64,000 nucleotides of DNA from an uncultured Saprospiraceae bacterium (GTDB lineage: Bacteria; Bacteroidota; Bacteroidia; Chitinophagales; Saprospiraceae): assembly GCA_937981555.1 (NCBI GenBank), contig CALJOK010000049.1:62001-126000 (forward strand). The letters run 5' to 3'. A model generated the notes under the pieces. The model made no database searches, was not told the origin of the DNA, and was given only the letters and a program-made list of their open reading frames with translations. Each line of letters starts with the position of its first letter. Position 1 is the stretch's first letter. This document shows, piece after piece, positions 1 to 9,263 of this stretch. The position numbers and the translations under genes were made by a program.

Positions 1-584
1 AAATCAATCATTCGTTCGGCCGTTTCTAAATCAGGACATCGAACCGCCGTCTCTTCTGTTTTGGAAAAGTCAAAATTTTGATAATTTCGCGAAACAGCAA
101 TCTCACCCACTTGACTCACATAACCTGTGATGGAGATGCCATGTTTTTTTAACAATAATTTTGCAATCGCTCCTGCAGCAACTCTAGCAGCAGTTTCCCT
201 TGCTGAACTTCTTCCTCCACCTCGATAATCTCGTAAACCATATTTTTTTTGATAAGTAAAATCAGCATGAGATGGTCGAAATTTATCTGCAATGTGAGAG
301 TAATCTTTCGAGCGTTGATCTTGATTATAAATAACCATTGAGATTGGAGTGCCCGTACTTTTTCCCTCAAAAATTCCTGAAAGAATTTGTGCTTCATCTC
401 CTTCTTTTCGCTGAGTTACGATAGCAGATTGACCAGGTCGACGACGAGCCAATTCGCTTTGAATAAATGCTTCGTCAATTTCCAAACCAGCTGGACAACC
501 ATCTATGATGACACCAATTGCTTTACCATGAGATTCTCCGAAAGTAGTTATTTTAAATAATTGTCCAAATGAATTTCCAGCCAC
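1..584 (-). CDS. aroC: Chorismate synthase, N-terminal part (runs off window start)
   Basis: Converts 5-enolpyruvylshikimate-3-phosphate to chorismate, the last step of the shikimate pathway, in the cytoplasm with reduced FMN. The reverse-strand translation begins [19 protein letters not shown] and continues with the family signatures [30 protein letters not shown] and [20 protein letters not shown]; about 194 of the usual ~360 residues are inside the window. The start is a GTG at 582-584: no ATG fits, and a TACATTTG -7 element lies only 25 bases upstream, so the leader is very short. Identity is secure; only the C-terminal half is unseen. Confidence 0.96.
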   Translation of the reverse strand, partial: MAGNSFGQLFKITTFGESHGKAIGVIIDGCPAGLEIDEAFIQSELARRRPGQSAIVTQRKEGDEAQILSGIFEGKSTGTPISMVIYNQDQRSKDYSHIADKFRPSHADFTYQKKYGLRDYRGGGRSSARETAARVAAGAIAKLLLKKHGISITGYVSQVGEIAVSRNYQNFDFSKTEETAVRCPDLETAERMID

Positions 585-608
585 GTTGAATACTTTTTTA
601 GTGAGGTG

Positions 609-616
609 CAAATGTA
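609..616 (-). promoter_or_regulatory. TAnnTTTG -7 promoter element of aroC
   Basis: On the minus strand the bases read TACATTTG followed by CACC, the Bacteroidota -7 consensus. It sits about 25 bases before the GTG start of aroC. No clear -33 TTG is visible. Confidence 0.6.
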
Positions 617-822
617 GTGTTTTTTGAGTTTTCGTGAAGGAGATGATTTTGGTTTTTTACGACAGGTGAGTTTTTTATTACAGAATTATGAAGGTTCATT
701 AAGGCGTGATAATTGTAGCAAAAATACTATCTGACAAATATTACACATTCTAACATATCAAGTGATTTTTTACAAAAAAAGCCTTATTTTGCATCGTTTT
801 TAGCCTAATTAATCTTCAATCC

Positions 823-3800
823 ATGAACAATAAAATATTAATTCTGCTTTCCGTAAGCATTGTCTCCCTATTTGGGTGGATGATTTTTCAAAGTAGAATT
901 TCATCTGATACATTACCAATTCATATTTCTCCTGATCAAAAAACAGAAGATGATGTGGAAAATTTTAGCGGAGCTGGTAAATCTTTAGACTCTTGGTCCT
1001 TCGCTCGTTCTTACCCTTCTGAAAAAATAAAAGCCAATAAGTTTACAGAAAGTCATGAAATTAAGCAACGACTTTTGTCTAATTCTTCTTCTAATCGTTC
1101 AGATTGGGAGCCACTAGGTCCACAGAATTTTGCTGGTCGGATTTTAGCTATTACAGTTGACCCTAATAATCCAAATACACTTTACGCTGGTGCTGCAAGT
1201 GGTGGATTGTGGAAGTCAATTGATGATGGAGCTAATTGGAATTATCTTTCTACAGGTATGCCAGTCCTAGGAGTTTCGAGTATTGTAATTAATCCTGATG
1301 ATTCGAATGAGATGTATATCGGTACAGGGGAAGTTTATGGAGATTTTGATCCAGATGATATGGAACCTAATCAAAGTACAGGGCAAGGTTATACGATTCG
1401 ATACCGAAGAGGAACTTATGGAATAGGAATATTGAAAACAATAGATGGTGGATTGACTTGGAATTATAGTTTGAATTGGTCGCAAGAAGAAGAATTAAAA
1501 GGAGTGAATTGTTTAGAAATTTCTAAGTTCGACTCTGATGTTTTATATGCAGGAACGACGGATGGACTTTTTCATTCAACAGATGGTGGAACGACTTGGA
1601 ACAATATTTTAAATTTACCAAATGTGATGAGTTTGGCAATGCATCCTACTAACGATGGAACCATGTTAGTTGGGGTTGGAGTATTTGGAAGTACTGGAAG
1701 TGCAGTTTATCGAAGTACCGATGGGATGAATTTTACGCCTGTTGATTTACCTGATTTTACGGGAAAAGCGACGATGGACTTTTCACAATCTGATCCAAAT
1801 ATTGCATTTGCAAGTATTGGGAATTACGATGAAACAGTTGGTTTGTATCGATCACAAGATGGAGGAATAAATTGGACTTTGGCAAATGATTATGATTATG
1901 CCAAATATCAAGGTTGGTATTCGCACGATGTGGCGATAAATCCAGCAAATCCTTCGACGGTTTTGGTAGGAGGAATAAATGTTTATCGTTCCACAAATGA
2001 AGGAGAGACTTTAATTCCCGAATCTGATTGGTTGCTTTGGAATTTATCAGCATTTCCTGTTGAAGGACCAGAGCAATTACCAGGAGATTTTATCCATGCT
2101 GATATTCATCAGATTATTTATCACCCGAATATTCCCAATAAAATTTATGTTGCTTCAGATGGAGGAGTTTTTAAAAGTGAAAATGATGGACTTGCTTTCG
2201 TGAGTGCTAATTCAGGTTTGCAAACCGTTCAATTTTATCAAAAGTTTTCTTCTTCTCTTTCAGATCCTGATTTTGCGATCGGAGGTTTACAAGATAATGC
2301 AACTGCAGTTTATCGAGGTAATTTAGCATGGGAAAGAAAAATTGGAGGAGATGGATTTGGTACGGTCATCGATCCAAATGATGATCGAAATGTTTGGGGA
2401 TCATTATATTATATGCGTTTATTTTACTCAAATGATAAAGCGGAAAACTTCACCAGTAATACTGGCGTTTTGCCAGGTTGTGGAGGAGTTGATCCTGCGT
2501 GTTTTTCTAATTTTTCAGCACCGATCTGTTTTGCTCCAAGTAGTCCTAACCAAAGACTTTATGGCGCATCGAATATAGTTTATACAGTTGAGAATGGTAC
2601 TACTCGAACAGCGACTAATGGAGGAAATCCTTTAGATGGAGATAATCCAGTTAATTGTCTTGCCGCGTCTCCAACAGATCATAATTTAGTTTTTGCTGGA
2701 ACTGCACCATTGTACACGTCTCCTGCAAAAATGTTTAAATCTGAAAATGGAGGAGATTCATGGACGGAAGTGACCAACGGTTTACCTGATCGATTTCCAA
2801 TGGAAGTTATGGTTGATCCTTGCGATAATAATGTGATTTATACTGTTTTTGGAGGTTATGATTTATTGTCTCATGTTTATAAATCAGAAGATGGCGGAGG
2901 ATCATGGAATACCTTAGGAGAAGATTTACCTGATGTTCCAACCAACACTATTTTTATTGATCCAGAAAATACACAACATATTTATGTAGGAAATGACATC
3001 GGTGTTTTTGTCTCTACAGATGGCGGAACGACTTGGATGACTTATTCAACTGGGTTGCCAGATGCCTGCATGATAATGTCATTAAGTTACACGGCAGCGA
3101 CTCGAAAGTTGAGAGTGGCAACACATGGAAATGGTGCTTACGAAACCGATCTTTTGCATGAGCAAGAAATATATTTGGCAAAAACTGGTCAACTAGGAGA
3201 ATGGTACATGAATAATTTTGAGGCGAATTTTGAGGACTTACCTAATGCATGTGTTTATCAAAATTGTTTTTATACGATTAAAGATTTTGATGGAACGGAA
3301 TGGCGAGGAAACAATTTACGTGGTTTTGTTTCAGATGATTTTGAGCAACCTAATATGAATGATGAATGGTCTGCAAATGTAGGTACTTGGGAAGTGCAAA
3401 ATGGAGCACTTTCTCAGTCGAATTCTGCTACTCAAAATACTCAATTAGATATCGATTTAACACAGGATAATTCAACTTCCTATTTGTATCAATGGAGAAT
3501 GAAATTTGAAGGGAATGGAACAGAGAAAAGAGCTGGCGTACATATTTTTGCAGACGATTTGACGCAGGATTTCAGAGGTAATTCTTACTTGATTTATTTT
3601 TATGAAGATGAAGATCGAATTAAAGTTTTTAAAACAAATTCAGCTGGAGATTATGAAACTTTGGTGATCGAAGATGTATCCATTGTTGTAGATAATTGGC
3701 AGGATTACCGAGTGGTTTATGAAACAGAAATTGGGCGCATTTCAGTTTATGTGGATGATAAAAGAATTATTAGTTTAGTCGATGATAATCCATTGCAAAA

Positions 3801-5262
3801 TGGAAACGGATTGTCTTTTAGAACAGGGGAGACTTTAGTTGCTTTTGATGATATCACAGTTTTTAAAGGAAGAGAATGCTCTGGTGCAGAAAATATTATA
3901 GTAGCAACTGATGGTGATTGTCGGTTTGAATCTCAAAATGATTCGACCTATGTCTGTGGAATTCAGTCAGTTGGTTTTTCCAATATCCGAGGATGGTCAG
4001 TCCCAGATGAATCGCAAGTTAAAATTGGAGAACATCCAGTATCATTACAGGGTAGTATATTTACGGAGGAAGGCGAAGCGGTAAAAGAAATAGATGTAAA
4101 TTTAAGTGGAGGTGTTACATCGACTACCGTAACTGATATTTCTGGTGCCTATACTTTTGAGGTGATGAGTGGAACTACTTTTGAAGTTCGTCCTGAAAAA
4201 TTAGATGACGTGGATAATGGCGTAAATACGATTGATATGGTTTTGATTCGAAAACATATTTTAGGATTGGAAGTTTTCAATTCACCATATAATATGATTG
4301 CTGCTGATGTCAATAAAAGTGGTGAGATTACGACCTTTGATTTGGTGAAAATTAGGTTGTTAATTTTAAATTTTGAAACTGAATTTGCAGGAAATACTTC
4401 TTGGCGATTTGTGCCGACTGATTTTGTTTTTTCTACACCTTTGGATTTAAATAACTTTGATGAGGCGATAGATGTTTTCCAAATTTCAGCTGATCGAAAT
4501 GAAGTAGATTTTGTTGGAATAAAGGTGGGTGATGTTAATTCTAGTGCTACACTTTTTACTTCCAATACACCTGTTGAAACACGAACAAATGATTACGTGT
4601 ATTTATTGTTAGAAAATAAAAAACTGATAGTTGGGGAGCAGGTGAATATTCCATTTTTTGCCAAAGATTTTAAAGGGATTACTGGCTATCAAATGACGTT
4701 AGATTTTGATGATTCTGTCTTAAGTTTTGTAGAAGCGAGATCGAATGAAAAAAGTAATTTTCCTAAAGAATTTTTTGGAACAAATGATTTAGAAAAAGGA
4801 TTGCTTTTGATGAACTGGGTGTCAGGTGAAGCTATTTCTGTAGAAGATAAAACGGAATTATTTACCCTAGTTTTTGAAGTAAAAAAAGAAACTACTTTAA
4901 GGGAAGTTTTAAAAATTACAGATCAAGAATTACAGTCGGAAGCTTATAATAATCAAAATGATCAGTTAAGAATTGGGTTAGAGTTTTTTGCTGAAAAAGA
5001 AAATTCATTTTCCAATATCAGTTTTTCGCCAAATCCTTTTTCTCAAAAGACGCAGTTAAATATTCAAAGTGAGCACGAGGAATCTGCTGAAATAATATTC
5101 TACAATGAAATAGGAAGAATCTTAAAATCGGAGAATATGAATCTACGAAAAGGAGAGAATTTGAGAGAGATTGATTTTTCAGAAAATGGATATTCAGGAA
5201 TTATCTTTTACCAAATTAAAAGTGAGAAAGGGAAAGGAGAAGGAAGAATTGTTAAGATGTAA
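823..5262 (+). CDS. Giant secreted sortilin/BNR beta-propeller protein with dockerin-like, cohesin-like and T9SS C-terminal domains
   Basis: Exported 1479-residue multidomain protein. Residues 1-25 form a signal peptide or anchor. Residues ~95-780 carry repeated Asp-box (BNR) motifs such as SIDDGANW, TIDGGLTW, STDGGTTW, SENGGDSW and SEDGGGSW, typical of VPS10/sortilin-type propellers. Residues ~836-1010 look like a LamG/DUF1080-type jelly roll (DDFEQPNMNDEW). Residues ~1077-1190 combine a carboxypeptidase-regulatory-like fold with a dockerin-like calcium loop pair (DNGVNTIDMVLIRKHILGL and AADVNKSGEITTFDLVKIR). Residues ~1259-1380 resemble a cohesin. The final ~80 residues (SFSPNPFSQKTQLNI to GRIVKM) are a type A T9SS sorting domain. 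A TATTTTGC promoter-like sequence lies at 785-792. The function is unknown; glycan binding or hydrolysis is an inference. Confidence 0.85.
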   Translation: MNNKILILLSVSIVSLFGWMIFQSRISSDTLPIHISPDQKTEDDVENFSGAGKSLDSWSFARSYPSEKIKANKFTESHEIKQRLLSNSSSNRSDWEPLGPQNFAGRILAITVDPNNPNTLYAGAASGGLWKSIDDGANWNYLSTGMPVLGVSSIVINPDDSNEMYIGTGEVYGDFDPDDMEPNQSTGQGYTIRYRRGTYGIGILKTIDGGLTWNYSLNWSQEEELKGVNCLEISKFDSDVLYAGTTDGLFHSTDGGTTWNNILNLPNVMSLAMHPTNDGTMLVGVGVFGSTGSAVYRSTDGMNFTPVDLPDFTGKATMDFSQSDPNIAFASIGNYDETVGLYRSQDGGINWTLANDYDYAKYQGWYSHDVAINPANPSTVLVGGINVYRSTNEGETLIPESDWLLWNLSAFPVEGPEQLPGDFIHADIHQIIYHPNIPNKIYVASDGGVFKSENDGLAFVSANSGLQTVQFYQKFSSSLSDPDFAIGGLQDNATAVYRGNLAWERKIGGDGFGTVIDPNDDRNVWGSLYYMRLFYSNDKAENFTSNTGVLPGCGGVDPACFSNFSAPICFAPSSPNQRLYGASNIVYTVENGTTRTATNGGNPLDGDNPVNCLAASPTDHNLVFAGTAPLYTSPAKMFKSENGGDSWTEVTNGLPDRFPMEVMVDPCDNNVIYTVFGGYDLLSHVYKSEDGGGSWNTLGEDLPDVPTNTIFIDPENTQHIYVGNDIGVFVSTDGGTTWMTYSTGLPDACMIMSLSYTAATRKLRVATHGNGAYETDLLHEQEIYLAKTGQLGEWYMNNFEANFEDLPNACVYQNCFYTIKDFDGTEWRGNNLRGFVSDDFEQPNMNDEWSANVGTWEVQNGALSQSNSATQNTQLDIDLTQDNSTSYLYQWRMKFEGNGTEKRAGVHIFADDLTQDFRGNSYLIYFYEDEDRIKVFKTNSAGDYETLVIEDVSIVVDNWQDYRVVYETEIGRISVYVDDKRIISLVDDNPLQNGNGLSFRTGETLVAFDDITVFKGRECSGAENIIVATDGDCRFESQNDSTYVCGIQSVGFSNIRGWSVPDESQVKIGEHPVSLQGSIFTEEGEAVKEIDVNLSGGVTSTTVTDISGAYTFEVMSGTTFEVRPEKLDDVDNGVNTIDMVLIRKHILGLEVFNSPYNMIAADVNKSGEITTFDLVKIRLLILNFETEFAGNTSWRFVPTDFVFSTPLDLNNFDEAIDVFQISADRNEVDFVGIKVGDVNSSATLFTSNTPVETRTNDYVYLLLENKKLIVGEQVNIPFFAKDFKGITGYQMTLDFDDSVLSFVEARSNEKSNFPKEFFGTNDLEKGLLLMNWVSGEAISVEDKTELFTLVFEVKKETTLREVLKITDQELQSEAYNNQNDQLRIGLEFFAEKENSFSNISFSPNPFSQKTQLNIQSEHEESAEIIFYNEIGRILKSENMNLRKGENLREIDFSENGYSGIIFYQIKSEKGKGEGRIVKM

Positions 5263-5322
5263 TTTTTTTGAGCAGGAATTAATCAGTACATAAGATCTAG
5301 CATAATCAAATAAAGAGTAATT

Positions 5323-6504
5323 ATGAAAGAATTCAAGTTTAATGGTGACTGGGAATTTAAACTGGATTTAGAAGAGTTTGTAAACTCTAATTTGAAATGG
5401 AGTAAACAGATGCAGGAGAATTCTGCTAAGGTAAAAGTAAAAATAATTGATTCAAAAAACTATGATCCTGATCCATTAAAAGAACAATTAAATACCATTA
5501 ATTTTATCATAAATAATGAGTTGACTGTTCTTGAATCAACCGCTCAAGCACTTCTTCCTATTAATAATTATTATGGAGAAATGTGTGGTGAATACGATTG
5601 GTTTCCTCTGAAATTAACTACGGAAAATTTAGGAGAGGTGTTGCTCATTCAAGAAATATCTATATTAAAAGAACACAAAAATGACCAAGCCTATTATGAA
5701 TTAAGTTGTGGATACAAAGGAGATGAAGAGCATGGTTTAATCATCGTGATGCATGGCGCGCAATTAATTGAATACGCAGTAATTGGAGAAATGGATTATG
5801 GTAATCTCTATGAGGATCTAGGGGAGAGAGCAAAAATATTTATTGAAAAAAATAAATTAGAGAACGAATTCGAAGAACCTCAAATGCAAAAAGTTTTGTT
5901 GAAATATGGAAAATACAAACCTTGGCAAAAAGAATTATTAGTTGAATATCTCTCCAAACTTTTATGGACGAAGGAGAATGAAAAATTAAAAGAAATCATT
6001 CAGAGTGGCGATTACGATGTTAATCATCGGATAGATTATTACGATAGAAATTTGTTAGATCTGGCTGCTCATTATGGTAATCTTGAAATGATAGAATATG
6101 CCATCAGTAGAGGAGGAGATTTTTCGAAAGCAATGTTATATTGCTCTGGTGCTTACCTCAAAAAAGAGGTGGTTGAATGTCTGGTGAAGCATGGTGCCTC
6201 AGTTGATGTTTTACATTGGAGAGGAGAAACGGCATTGCATCAATCAATTAGAAGTTGCTCAAGTGCAATGTTTAGTATGAAAAGAAATAAGAATAGAGAT
6301 GTAAATACTTATGATAAAGCAGTAAAAGAACTGGAAGTTCAAAAGGATAGCATTCAATTTTATCTTTCTATGGGAGCGAACCCGAATTCCATCAATAGAG
6401 ATGGAGATGACTTTAAAACCGTACTTACAGAGATGTGGAAAGCAGTTCCTGATGAAGGAAATCGAATTATTAAAGAAATTGAAAAATTGATTAATGTTCA
6501 GTAG
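5323..6504 (+). CDS. Ankyrin-repeat protein with N-terminal DUF6985-like domain
   Basis: 393-residue protein without signal peptide or membrane segments, so probably cytoplasmic. The N-terminal ~190 residues contain DEEHGLIIVMHGAQLIEYAVIGEMDYGN, which resembles the DUF6985 family (the EEHG turn is typical). Residues ~215-380 are ankyrin-like, with helix-turn-helix units such as DYDVNHRIDYYDRNLLDLAAHYGNLEMIEYAISRGGDF and GASVDVLHWRGETALHQSIR, ending in SMGANPNSINRDGDD. Ankyrin repeats mediate protein contacts; the partner is unknown. It stands alone between the propeller gene and mutS2. The DUF6985 assignment is from pattern memory and less certain than the ankyrin part. Confidence 0.75.
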   Translation: MKEFKFNGDWEFKLDLEEFVNSNLKWSKQMQENSAKVKVKIIDSKNYDPDPLKEQLNTINFIINNELTVLESTAQALLPINNYYGEMCGEYDWFPLKLTTENLGEVLLIQEISILKEHKNDQAYYELSCGYKGDEEHGLIIVMHGAQLIEYAVIGEMDYGNLYEDLGERAKIFIEKNKLENEFEEPQMQKVLLKYGKYKPWQKELLVEYLSKLLWTKENEKLKEIIQSGDYDVNHRIDYYDRNLLDLAAHYGNLEMIEYAISRGGDFSKAMLYCSGAYLKKEVVECLVKHGASVDVLHWRGETALHQSIRSCSSAMFSMKRNKNRDVNTYDKAVKELEVQKDSIQFYLSMGANPNSINRDGDDFKTVLTEMWKAVPDEGNRIIKEIEKLINVQ

Positions 6505-6617
6505 AGAAATTGTCAAAGAGGGAAATTAAAAAATAAATAGGATGTGCGGGAAGAACAGATTTTTTTTTTCGATCATATTTGTTAATTAGAAAGATTAGAA
6601 ATGGAACTTTATCTTCG

Positions 6618-6625
6618 TACTTTTG
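6618..6625 (+). promoter_or_regulatory. TAnnTTTG -7 element of mutS2
   Basis: TACTTTTG lies 50 bases before the ATG at 6675. It falls inside the longest open frame, which argues that translation starts at 6675 rather than at 6579. Confidence 0.6.
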
Positions 6626-6674
6626 TTGTAATATTTTTAGAAAAAAAATAAAATCAAAAATAGATTTGAGCATC

Positions 6675-9065
6675 ATGCAACTGGAACCGAAAGACCTTTA
6701 TGAAAAGGTAGAATTTGATAAAGTAATAGAATTATTGCAAAAGGAGTGTTTAGGTGATTTGGGTAAAAATGCCATTCAGCATTTGCCTATCATGACTATT
6801 CGACAAGAGATTCATCAGCAACTTTTAGAAGTAAGTGAATATAAGTTAAGCATTGATGATAATAAACATTTTCCGCTGACTTCTTATTCTGATTTGTCTG
6901 AAGATTTGAAACACCTTGGGATTGAAGATTCAGTTTTGACTACGGAAGGCTTGCAAAGGATTAATACAATTTTACTTTCCATTCGAGATATTTTTAGATT
7001 TTTCACACCTACTCGACAAGAGACTTTCCCTAGTTTATATTTAATTATTCGAGATGTTGTTTTTGATGCTGCATTAATTTCAGCCATCGAACAAGTGATA
7101 GATGAAGAAGGAAAAATAAAGCCGGATGCTTCGCCTGAACTATTGAAAATTAGTAAAGGAATTGGAGCAAAACATAGAGAGTTAGATAAAGTGTTCCGGG
7201 CTGTAATTACCAAATATCGGAACCAAGGTTGGCTGACAGATAATGTAGAAAGTTACCGAAATGGTCGTCGAGTTTTAAGTGTGCCTTCAGAGCATAAGCG
7301 AAAAATTCGAGGAATCATTCACGATGAATCTACCACAGGAAAAACTGCTTTTATCGAACCTGAAATTATTATCGATATCAATAATGATATTTTTGATTTG
7401 GAGACTGAACAGCGGAGAGAGGTTTATAGGATATTAAAAGATTTGAGTACGACCTTGCGACCTTACATTTCGTTGTTGAAGAACTATCAAAGTCTAATGA
7501 TTCGATTTGACATTATTCAATCGAAAGCAAGAGTTGCTATCAAAATGAATGCTGCTCAACCTAAGTTAAAAAAAATACCTCACTTCGCCATTCAAACTGC
7601 TTACCATCCACTTTTATATTTAAAAAATAAAGAAATCAAAAAGGAGACTGTTCCTTTCGATTTAGTTTTTCATAATAAAAATCGAATCCTGATGTTGTCT
7701 GGTCCAAATGCTGGAGGGAAATCGGTGACGATGAAAACGGTTGGTTTGATTCAATTGATGTTGCAAGCAGGGATGTTAATACCCGTTGATCCAGAATCAG
7801 AAATGGGGATTTTTACAAAAGTATTTGCTGACATTGGAGATCAACAATCTTTGGAAGATGACCTAAGTACTTATAGTTCGAGATTACAAAATATGCGAAC
7901 GTTTTTGGAGCAGTCAGATGAAAGCACTTTAGTGTTGATTGATGAGTTTGGTTCAGGGACAGATCCAAAAATTGGAGGCGCAATTGCAGAAGCAATTTTA
8001 AAAGAATTGAATCATAAAAAAGTGTTTGGTGTAATTACCACGCATTATTCTAATTTGAAAATTTTCGCTTTTAACTCTCCTGGGATTGTCAATGGATCAA
8101 TGACTTTTGACAAAGATAATTTGACCCCAACATATGAAATGAAAGTTGGACGACCGGGAAGTTCTTATGCATTTGAGATTGCGAGAAAAACTGGTTTAGA
8201 TCAAAAAGTGCTAAAATATGCACGACATAAAACTGGGAAAAATGAAAAAGCAGTTGATCAATTATTGATTGATTTGCAAAAAGAGAAACAAGAACTGGAG
8301 GAGAAAATCGATAGCATGAAGGAGCGAGAAAGAAAGCTCGATAAGTTGATTAAAAATTACGAAAACCTTCATCGAGATTTAGAATTCAAACGGAAGAAAT
8401 TAAAGCTTCAAGTGAAAGAAAAAGAGCTACAACAAGTGGCTCGGGACAATAAAGAATTTGAAAAAGTCATTCGTGAAATAAGGGAAGAAAAGAATTTAGA
8501 AAAAGCCAAAGAGCTAGCAGCAAACGTACGTGCACAGCGAACAGAATTGGCTGATAATGTGGATGGCTTACGAGAAAAAGTTTACTATGAACCAACTGCT
8601 GCCAAAGCTGCAAATGCTACAATTAAAGTTGGTGATTTTGTAAAGTTAAGATCGGGCGGAGCAACTGGAACTGTCGAAAGCATCAAGAAAAACAAAGTGA
8701 TTGTTTTGATGGGGATCATGAAAATGACTACTCATTTAAAAGATCTTTTACCAGCCAATCAACCACTTGAAATTATTAGTTCGAAAAGAGTGCAGACTGA
8801 TGTGGTGGATTCAGGAACTACTTTTGAATCGAAAATTGACTTGCGTGGCGTGACAACAAGTGAGTCGTTGAGGTTGGTAGAATCCTTTGTAGATAAGGCT
8901 TTGATGACGAGTGCTACCCATTTGCAGATTCTTCATGGCAAGGGTAGTGGAGCGCTGAGAGATGCGGTGAAAATGAAATTGAGAGAGTATAAAGATTCGA
9001 TTTCAAAAATTTATCATCCGCCGAGAGAGCAAGGTGGAGATGGGGTTACGATTGTGGAATTTTGA
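6675..9065 (+). CDS. mutS2: Endonuclease MutS2 (Smr-domain MutS paralog)
   Basis: MutS2 family ATPase of 796 residues from the ATG at 6675. The family acts on branched DNA to limit recombination and, in Bacillus, on collided ribosomes (RqcU). Visible parts: MutS core and clamp helices to ~residue 330; Walker A GPNAGGKS at 343-350; Walker B LVLIDEFGSGTDP at ~419-431; coiled-coil arms (~530-640); a KOW-like segment (KVGDFVKLRSGGATGTV); and a C-terminal Smr domain (~721-796) with IDLRGV and ILHGKGSGALR. The frame is open back to 6579, but the promoter at 6618 and the family N-terminus MQLEPKDLYEKVEFDKV favour this start. No mutL neighbour, as usual for MutS2. Confidence 0.95.
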   Translation: MQLEPKDLYEKVEFDKVIELLQKECLGDLGKNAIQHLPIMTIRQEIHQQLLEVSEYKLSIDDNKHFPLTSYSDLSEDLKHLGIEDSVLTTEGLQRINTILLSIRDIFRFFTPTRQETFPSLYLIIRDVVFDAALISAIEQVIDEEGKIKPDASPELLKISKGIGAKHRELDKVFRAVITKYRNQGWLTDNVESYRNGRRVLSVPSEHKRKIRGIIHDESTTGKTAFIEPEIIIDINNDIFDLETEQRREVYRILKDLSTTLRPYISLLKNYQSLMIRFDIIQSKARVAIKMNAAQPKLKKIPHFAIQTAYHPLLYLKNKEIKKETVPFDLVFHNKNRILMLSGPNAGGKSVTMKTVGLIQLMLQAGMLIPVDPESEMGIFTKVFADIGDQQSLEDDLSTYSSRLQNMRTFLEQSDESTLVLIDEFGSGTDPKIGGAIAEAILKELNHKKVFGVITTHYSNLKIFAFNSPGIVNGSMTFDKDNLTPTYEMKVGRPGSSYAFEIARKTGLDQKVLKYARHKTGKNEKAVDQLLIDLQKEKQELEEKIDSMKERERKLDKLIKNYENLHRDLEFKRKKLKLQVKEKELQQVARDNKEFEKVIREIREEKNLEKAKELAANVRAQRTELADNVDGLREKVYYEPTAAKAANATIKVGDFVKLRSGGATGTVESIKKNKVIVLMGIMKMTTHLKDLLPANQPLEIISSKRVQTDVVDSGTTFESKIDLRGVTTSESLRLVESFVDKALMTSATHLQILHGKGSGALRDAVKMKLREYKDSISKIYHPPREQGGDGVTIVEF

Positions 9066-9085
9066 TCTCGTTGCTTTGACTTTTT

Positions 9086-9190
9086 GAATATCGAACAAGG
9101 AATATCGAATGATGAAGTTTGTTCCCAATGTTTAATATTTAGATATGTTGGATGCTGGAAATTCCTTGTTGAAGATTGGATATTCTATTC
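9086..9190. repeat. Interspersed palindromic element, family AATATCGAACAAGGAAT (copy 1)
   Basis: The sequence GAATATCGAACAAGGAATAT is followed ~55 bases later by a diverged inverse (ATTCCTTGTTGAAGATTGGA, then TATTC), giving a long imperfect hairpin. The core AATATCGAACAAGGAAT recurs at 19346-19362, again next to an inverted partner. No coding function is likely. Confidence 0.6.
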
Positions 9191-9202
9191 AATCGTTTTC
9201 AA

Positions 9203-9248
9203 AATCAAAAAAGCCATTTGGAAATATTTCCAAATGGCTTTTTTGATT
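9203..9248. terminator. Bidirectional terminator between mutS2 and the convergent T9SS gene
   Basis: A perfect 46-base palindrome with AAGCCATTTGGAAA arms, an A-tract on the left and a T-tract on the right. It lies between convergent genes and can end transcription in both directions. Confidence 0.85.
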
Positions 9249-9263
9249 TCTATAACAACGTAT

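Noticed and set aside
4149-4565. 138-codon open frame on the reverse strand
   Set aside because: It lies wholly inside the 1479-residue protein gene, in a region where the forward frame shows dockerin- and cohesin-like domains.
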